A DNA stretch of 64,000 nucleotides from Polyodon spathula (Eukaryota > Chordata > Actinopteri > Acipenseriformes > Polyodontidae), in the NCBI RefSeq assembly GCF_017654505.1, contig NC_054539.1, positions 68,515,256-68,579,255 of the forward strand, given 5' to 3'. A program made the position numbers and the translations under genes. This document shows, piece by piece, positions 58,731 through 64,000 of this stretch (position 1 is its first letter; every line of letters begins with the position of its first letter). The notes beneath the pieces are model-generated. The model searched no databases and was not told where the DNA came from. It was given only the letters and a program-made list of their open reading frames with translations.

Positions 58731-59042
58731 TTAACCTTCAACAGCACAGGTAGAGCTGTAAAAAAAAAAACCTTTGCTGACAATTAAAAAGTGTTGAATA
58801 TTCAATTGAGAATGCAGAATGACCTTATCTGGAAGATAAAGAAATAAAGCATATTCTCCTTTGCCCTTGTTTATGTCCCAGTCTTTTCTGAAGGAGCCTT
58901 CTTTGTTAAACTCGTGAGCTCCTGTTTTCCCAAAGGCTCCATTTGCATTTATCTCAAACTTATTTTTATCTGGCTCAATGTCAATTAATGCATGTAAAGT
59001 CCATACAGAATACAATACAGTTGATAAGGGACACAAATACAA
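58731..59042 (-). CDS. possible coding fragment or exon, unrecognised
   Basis: The minus-strand frame contains a segment with ordinary protein composition: DIEPDKNKFEINANGAFGKT, then GAHEFNKEGSFRKDWDINK and GEYALFLYLP (about 58985-58825). This is unlike the Ile/Phe/Lys-rich noise around it. It has no ATG at its open end (the first codon is TTG), no clear splice acceptor, and at best a weak donor after LPDK. I do not recognise a family. It could be a conserved exon, a fragment of an old gene copy, or chance. Confidence 0.2.
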   Translation of the reverse strand: MYLCPLSTVLYSVWTLHALIDIEPDKNKFEINANGAFGKTGAHEFNKEGSFRKDWDINKGKGEYALFLYLPDKVILHSQLNIQHFLIVSKGFFFYSSTCAVEG

Positions 59043-59479
59043 TGTACAAAGTGGAAAATCAGTGTGGTTCTGGCTTTCTGTCCTTATAACTCATTTTACT
59101 AATTTAAGATTGCAGTTGCTGCAGTAGTCACCACTTTCTTTGACAACTTGATCAAGTTTTCCAAATGGGAAGCACAGTGAGGTAAGAAGGTAAGTGACAA
59201 GTCAAAGGAGGCAGGGGGCGGGAGTCATTCAGTGGGTGTGTGTTTGATAATTACTGGTGCTCATGAAGTGATTGGCAGCACTAGACTGAAATCCTGGGGT
59301 AACAATCACATCTGATATATTGTGGAAGGTGTACACTGCGTTTACCACTTGAAGAAGACAAGGTGACCAGAAAATTGTGCTTTTCATAAGGTAGTGTACA
59401 CATTTAGACAATCTTAGACACATTGGGATACAAGTCATATTGCCTAGCAGTTACATAGAATTAGAGGTAGAGAGAGCAA

Positions 59480-59611
59480 CAGGGGTGCTGGAACTAAGGG
59501 TGCTGGGGGTGCAGTAGCACCCCTGGCTTTGCATGGCTTCCATCATATACAGGGGTTACAGTTTTGTTCAATGGCTTTAAGCACCCCCACTTTATGGTTC
59601 CAGTGCCACTG
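59480..59611. mobile_element. 132-bp hAT-type MITE with perfect 8-bp target duplication
   Basis: GAGAGCAA occurs directly outside both ends (59472-59479 and 59612-59619). The left end CAGGGGTGCTGGAACTA and the right end in reverse complement, CAGTGGCACTGGAACCA, form the inverted repeat, continuing into GGGGGTGC on each side. Eight-base duplications and CAG termini are hAT features. It has no coding capacity and must have been moved by a hAT transposase encoded elsewhere. It is not a deletion copy of the 27193-32071 element, whose ends differ. Confidence 0.9.
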
Positions 59612-59619
59612 GAGAGCAA

Positions 59620-61945
59620 CATAATAAAAAGCTTTATTGGACAGTATCATAACAGATATATTCTGGTGTTGTGCATACACGTGATGTGATTTCTCTACTT
59701 CGCAAGTTTTTTAAAGAGTCTCAGTATTTGTTCATCATTTCTTTTATAAACATTTTAATTCAAAGGCTCCTTTTTTCATCTTATTTGTTCTGTTTTTGTA
59801 AAATTATTTTATGTTAGGAGTAAATTTAGGAGCATGTTTTCTAACCCAGTGCAATGTTTTAAATGGCATTCTGGAGGGGCTATAATAATATAAAGAGCTA
59901 CAGTGGACTGTGAGAAATTATAGCAGCACCATGTTTACAAAGCCCCAAGCTCATCCCCTTGCTCACAAATGTCCTTTCCTGGCGATTGTCAGATTTGGCA
60001 GCTCTGATCATCTGTTTAACAGGGATGTCGAATTGTCATGTTCACAAAGCATTAGCACCAGTTTACCAATTTTTTTCTAAAACAATCATAACAGCACATT
60101 TTAAATAAAAGGAAAAGGAAATGTGTTTCTGAACGTGACCCTTGTGTAAATGAATTTGCTGATTGTGTATTTATTTTGTTCATAAATCTATATAGTACAC
60201 AGTGCACTCACACAGTCAGATAAGCTTTCAAGTCCCACATGCACACAGACAAACACACATAGATAATATAATACCACATACATAAATACATGCAGACTGT
60301 ACACTAGCAGCAAGTTGTTATGCGGCAGAGCATGTGATGTTTATCATAGGCTTCATTTTGTTTATCAGTTTATCAGGAAATTATTTATTTCTAGTTAAAG
60401 CTTTCACTCATGTCAGTATAACACTGGTGTTTTGTTGAACATTAAGCAACAAGAAAAAAGGGTGTGCATTTTTTCTCAATCTCATGCTATTACTGCAAGT
60501 GTTCTTGAAAGAAATACAATCTATTCTTAGCTGGCACATTTTTCAAAGAGCCCACTCCTAAACACCCACCAGTATTAGAAGCTCATGCTTCAAATTCAAA
60601 TTACAATAAAGAAATCTCAACAGCTTTCATCTTTTTCTCTTAAAGCCTTTTGTTTCAAGGGGCATTAAGCCCCGCACTAGTCGTGACATGCTGACAGATC
60701 CAGCAATATGTGTGGAAAATATAATTTTCGTATCATATGAATTCCCATTGGAATGGTCTTTGTGGCATCAGCATCATTGTATGGTACAACACGCAATGTG
60801 GAGAAAACACTCTCTCTGTTATTTTTTCTGCTTAAACAGGTCAATGACTCATCTCTTTGTACTAGCAGAAGAGATGATGACATATAGCAACTACGATAAA
60901 AGTTTGTGACGAGGAGAAGGGAAAAACGGCACACAGTGTTGAATGTTATATATATTTTGTTATAAATATAAAGAATGACTACAGAAACAAAGTCAATCAT
61001 TTGGCAGGCAGTTAAATGACATGCATTTATGTTTGGCAGTGCAGAAATGGGCTCCCAGAGCTGCACAACTACAGATGGCAGGTTAAGACCTTTCATACAT
61101 GAATCCTTAATTCTCAGACCTGTCTTGTTTGATTGTAGTTCTTCAGGTCAGCTGTTAGCAGAAAAATTAGTCAGATGCAAAGAGATAATACATGCATTTA
61201 GTACACCTTACCTTAAATGCAGTGCTCTTATGGTTGTATGAAATTTTTGGTTAAAGGACACACAATGATTTAAAGGGAGTTCCAAAACTTTGTGGTGATC
61301 TGCAATCATTGTGCCTCCTATAAGTCAAGGTATTACATGACTCCTGTGATTTCTACAGCCACCTCTAGCATTTGGCTTCTCTGCTCTTAGCATCATCTGG
61401 GGAAAAGACTTGGCAGAACCAGTAGAATGACCTTCAATCTCTCAGCAGTTACCACTGTAGGGAAGAGATAGTCATTTGGAAGAATTACACCATTTTGACC
61501 CTTTGCCAGACTTTAGCGATAAGCACATCCTTCTTATCAAGTAAAGAACAAATGTATTGAATATTGTTAACACATGTTTTAAATATTACTAACAATTAAT
61601 TTTTAAATATTATATATCCATGCAACATTGTAAATTCAGAACTGTCTGGGTACTGGGAATGTCACACCAGCTTCTCTATTATTATCATGGAATGTAGCAT
61701 TCAATCCTCTGTGATGCATTTGTGTCATCTGGCTGGCAGACAAGATGAGAAGAGAAGCACACTCTACCTATGCACAGTCATGTCCATTCCATCAAAGCAA
61801 TACTTACAGCTGCATCTTCTCAAAATCATCTTCCATTTTGCACTTAAATAGAATTCTTTAGTCTGGTGTTTAATGTCCATTGATAGGGCAGCTGCTTTGT
61901 TTTTTTGAAAAACACTGGTCATTGACGTTTCTGAAAGACTAGCAG
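59620..61945. other. anonymous stretch, no gene seen
   Basis: Frames at 60677-61096 and 60688-60909 have no domain character. No paired termini or LINE tails. Confidence 0.5.
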
Positions 61946-61949
61946 GCAA

Positions 61950-62357
61950 ACATATTATTGACTTATCCCCAAGCAAAAAGTGCACCACACCTGGACGACG
62001 TTCATTCAGCTTCATGGCTCCAACTCTTTGGAACTCTCTCCCAGCTTTGGTGCGTGATGCTCCGACCATAACTCTCTTCAAATCAACTCTCAAAACCCAC
62101 CTGTTCTCGTTTGCTGCTGTTACTATTTCATGTATTGTTACTATCATGTATTCTGCACTTTCCACTGTATTTATTGTACTATTTAATGTATTATACTACT
62201 ATCATGTATTATGTACTTTTCACTGTATATCATGTCTTATGCATTTCTCTGTTTTTCAAGTATTATGGATTTTTTTGTATTTACTACATCTTGTAAAGCA
62301 CTTTGTGATGGTGTTCCACTATAAAAGGCACTGTATCAAGTAAAGATTGATTGATTG
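61950..62357 (+). mobile_element. L2-like LINE, 3' end (second type)
   Basis: The plus frame reads RRSFSFMAPTLWNSLPALVR and then FKSTLKTHLFSFA, the typical C-terminal end of L2-like polymerases. After an AT-rich 3' UTR comes TTGTAAAGCACTTTGTGATG and CACTATAAAAGGCACTGTAT, ending in (GATT)n (62346-62357), a common L2 3' terminus in fishes. Its tail differs from that of the 13.4-14.1 kb copy, so it is a separate subfamily. Confidence 0.8.
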
Positions 62358-62359
62358 AC

Positions 62360-63055
62360 TGTTGCTCTTTGCTCTGTGTATGTGCAAGAAAGTGTATTCA
62401 AATAGATGAGATTAGTGGAATTGTGCTATTTGTGTGAGGTAGAGTACTGTATATATGGTTCTGCTGAGTCACTAAAGAAAGCCAGTTCGTCCCCAGAACC
62501 TGCAACACATTGCATACATTGTGCATGGTTCATTTGTTTAAGGGGATCTGTCTTTAATCGCAATGTTTGTTTTGTATCATTGATCTACTGTTGGAGTAAC
62601 TGGCTGACAAATCAGCAGCTATTGGAATATTCACATATTGTTAGTGATTAATACTATACCTGTTCTTTAAAGCTAATTCAAATTAGTGACAACACACCGT
62701 AATATTAGCTGGTTAATTTGAAACATGCAGTCTTACCTTTCCAGCACCCCTGCAACAGTAGACTGACAGGCTTTCTTTTTAACTTATTTTGTTTTCAGAA
62801 GTTATTTTAAACATTGATAGCAGCAACACATTGGTACATATTCATTTTACATATAACTTTCACATACAAGCAAATATATATATATACACATGTGTCTACA
62901 CATTAAACTTTTTTGGGGGGAGGGGAGTTATTAACTGGGCCCCAAATTGCTTCAGATGATAAGATGCAAGTAAGATATTATTGGGTACCATTTTGTTACA
63001 CATATATAATATGTTAAATTTAATCTCGCTGTTATTTTTTATCATTTGTCTTTCA
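62360..63055. other. anonymous stretch, possibly LINE 3' UTR at its right end
   Basis: No gene seen. The last part adjoins the L1-like fragment and could be its 3' UTR, though I see no poly-A or poly-T end. A short (TA)n lies near 62875-62885. Confidence 0.45.
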
Positions 63056-63059
63056 TACC

Positions 63060-64000
63060 AGAGATTTATTGTTGGAGGTTGGGGTTTCGGCCAACAAAGT
63101 TATTGCTTTTTCAAACAATAGATGCAAGAATTTGGAAATTATATTCTACACCCCTCTCCTAAAACCAGACGAAGTGGGTCAGAGGGGATAGCAAACTGTA
63201 GGATGGCCCCCATTACATCCCATACCTCCAAAATTGTGTTAGTTTAGGGCTGTCCCAAAAAATGTGTGTAATTCCCCACCATTCTACACTTCCTCCAACA
63301 TTTATTAGAAGTGTCTGTATTGGTATGTTTTTAGATTGCAGGTGTCCGAGCTCATAATTTCATAATTACTTTCCAATTAAACTGCTTCCATAGTGGGAAG
63401 TTTGTTACTTTGTGGATTGATATACATGTATGGTCCCATGGTTATGTAATAATTATGTTTAATTCAAATTCTCATTTTCTCTTAATGTCATAGGAGCCAC
63501 ATGTTACAGATTGCTGTGGACTATTGTAAAGATGTGCAATTATTCTTCCAGGTGTTTGCTTCTCAATTACATCAATTAAGTACATAGATGGCAGCTTATT
63601 TAATAATTGCCAGTGTTGACAAATAATGTCTTAGTTGAAGAAAAATCGCTTGTGGGTAAATCAAATTATTTTTGTAATTGCTGGAATGATTTCAGTTCCT
63701 CCCCTTGGAATAGTTAGTTTATTGTAATTAGACCATTTCTGGCCCAACTAGTGTCAAAATTTGTAGGGTAGCAGTCTTTATTTCTTGAAATTTTTGTTGC
63801 TCTGGATATATTATGAGGTTGTGCTAGTTTTGTCCTTAAATCAGACCAGATTTAGAGTATACAAGCTAGCCATCTATTTTAATCTTGGTTTCTCTAGTAT
63901 TGTTTATTTTTGTAAATGGTAAAACAACATCAAGGAGTAGGGAAACTTGTCTCTTGTTCTATATGTGTCTATCCTGTAGCATTATTATTCTGTTGCCATG
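63060..64000 (-). pseudogene. L1-like LINE ORF2 C-terminal region, decayed, runs off the window
   Basis: Minus-strand pieces in several frames follow the order of fish L1 ORF2 ends: FDLPTSDFF near 63650, LYNSPQQSVTCGSYDIKRK near 63500, then FNWKVIMKL near 63370 and CRMVGNYTHFFWDSPKLTQF at about 63290-63230, continuing into PLTHFVWF. The motif of an FxWK helix, a Cys-rich turn and HxFWxCPxLxxFW is the conserved C-terminal zinc-knuckle region, although one expected Cys reads Ser. There are many stops. The upstream reverse transcriptase would lie beyond base 64000. Confidence 0.6.

Noticed and set aside
1..64000. CRISPR arrays, bacterial operons, riboswitches and ribosome binding sites
   Set aside because: The window is vertebrate-type DNA with LINEs, SINEs and introns; no regularly spaced short repeats or prokaryotic gene arrangement occurs.

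Overview
The window is AT-rich, gene-poor vertebrate DNA. I see no convincing host gene. Every recognisable coding trace belongs to a mobile element, and each one is broken. The mixture (a CR1-like LINE with a TTATGTTC-type tail, L2-like and L1-like LINE ends, a tRNA-Leu-like SINE with a TAAA tail, hAT, pogo and DIRS-like copies, LTR-like repeats and very many microsatellites) fits a ray-finned fish. The CR1 tail and the SINE look like repeats I associate with non-teleost fishes such as sturgeons, paddlefish or gars. That placement is from memory and only moderately sure.

Layout. 1-5.3 kb: anonymous DNA with a TATA-bearing segment and a 61/51/46-bp minisatellite. 5.3-6.6 kb: an element bounded by GGGCTGGAATCC inverted ends with a GC-rich SINE-like insert. 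10.4-12 kb: an LTR-like start, pentamer and hexamer microsatellites, and a 48-bp minisatellite open on both strands. 12.5-13.2 kb: a pogo/Tigger remnant. 13.4-14.1 kb: an L2 3' end. 14.36-16.79 kb: a nearly complete DNA transposon of unresolved superfamily, with long terminal inverted repeats (TIRs), TTA flanks, CAC termini and a two-exon transposase-like gene on the minus strand. A piece of its left end recurs at 24.7 kb. 23.06-24.08 kb: a DIRS-like remnant with an antisense tyrosine-recombinase fragment. 27.19-32.07 kb: a hAT transposon with a perfect 8-bp target duplication, split by a 2.4-kb CR1 LINE.

Right half. 35.6-38.2 kb holds a second CR1 3' end and LTR-like units. 42.3 kb has a SINE, 44.0-45.0 kb a Harbinger-like remnant with a Myb-like domain, and 48-58.5 kb several LTR-like copies, one a solo LTR with a perfect 5-bp target duplication. 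56.2 kb has an L2 polymerase fragment, 59.48 kb a 132-bp hAT MITE with a perfect 8-bp duplication, 62 kb an L2 3' end, and the right edge a minus-strand L1-like ORF2 end. The remainder is anonymous sequence.

The elements do not act together; they are layered insertions. The most informative are the unresolved transposon at 14.4-16.8 kb, the nested hAT/CR1 locus and the DIRS-like remnant. All family calls come from reading motifs, with no database search.
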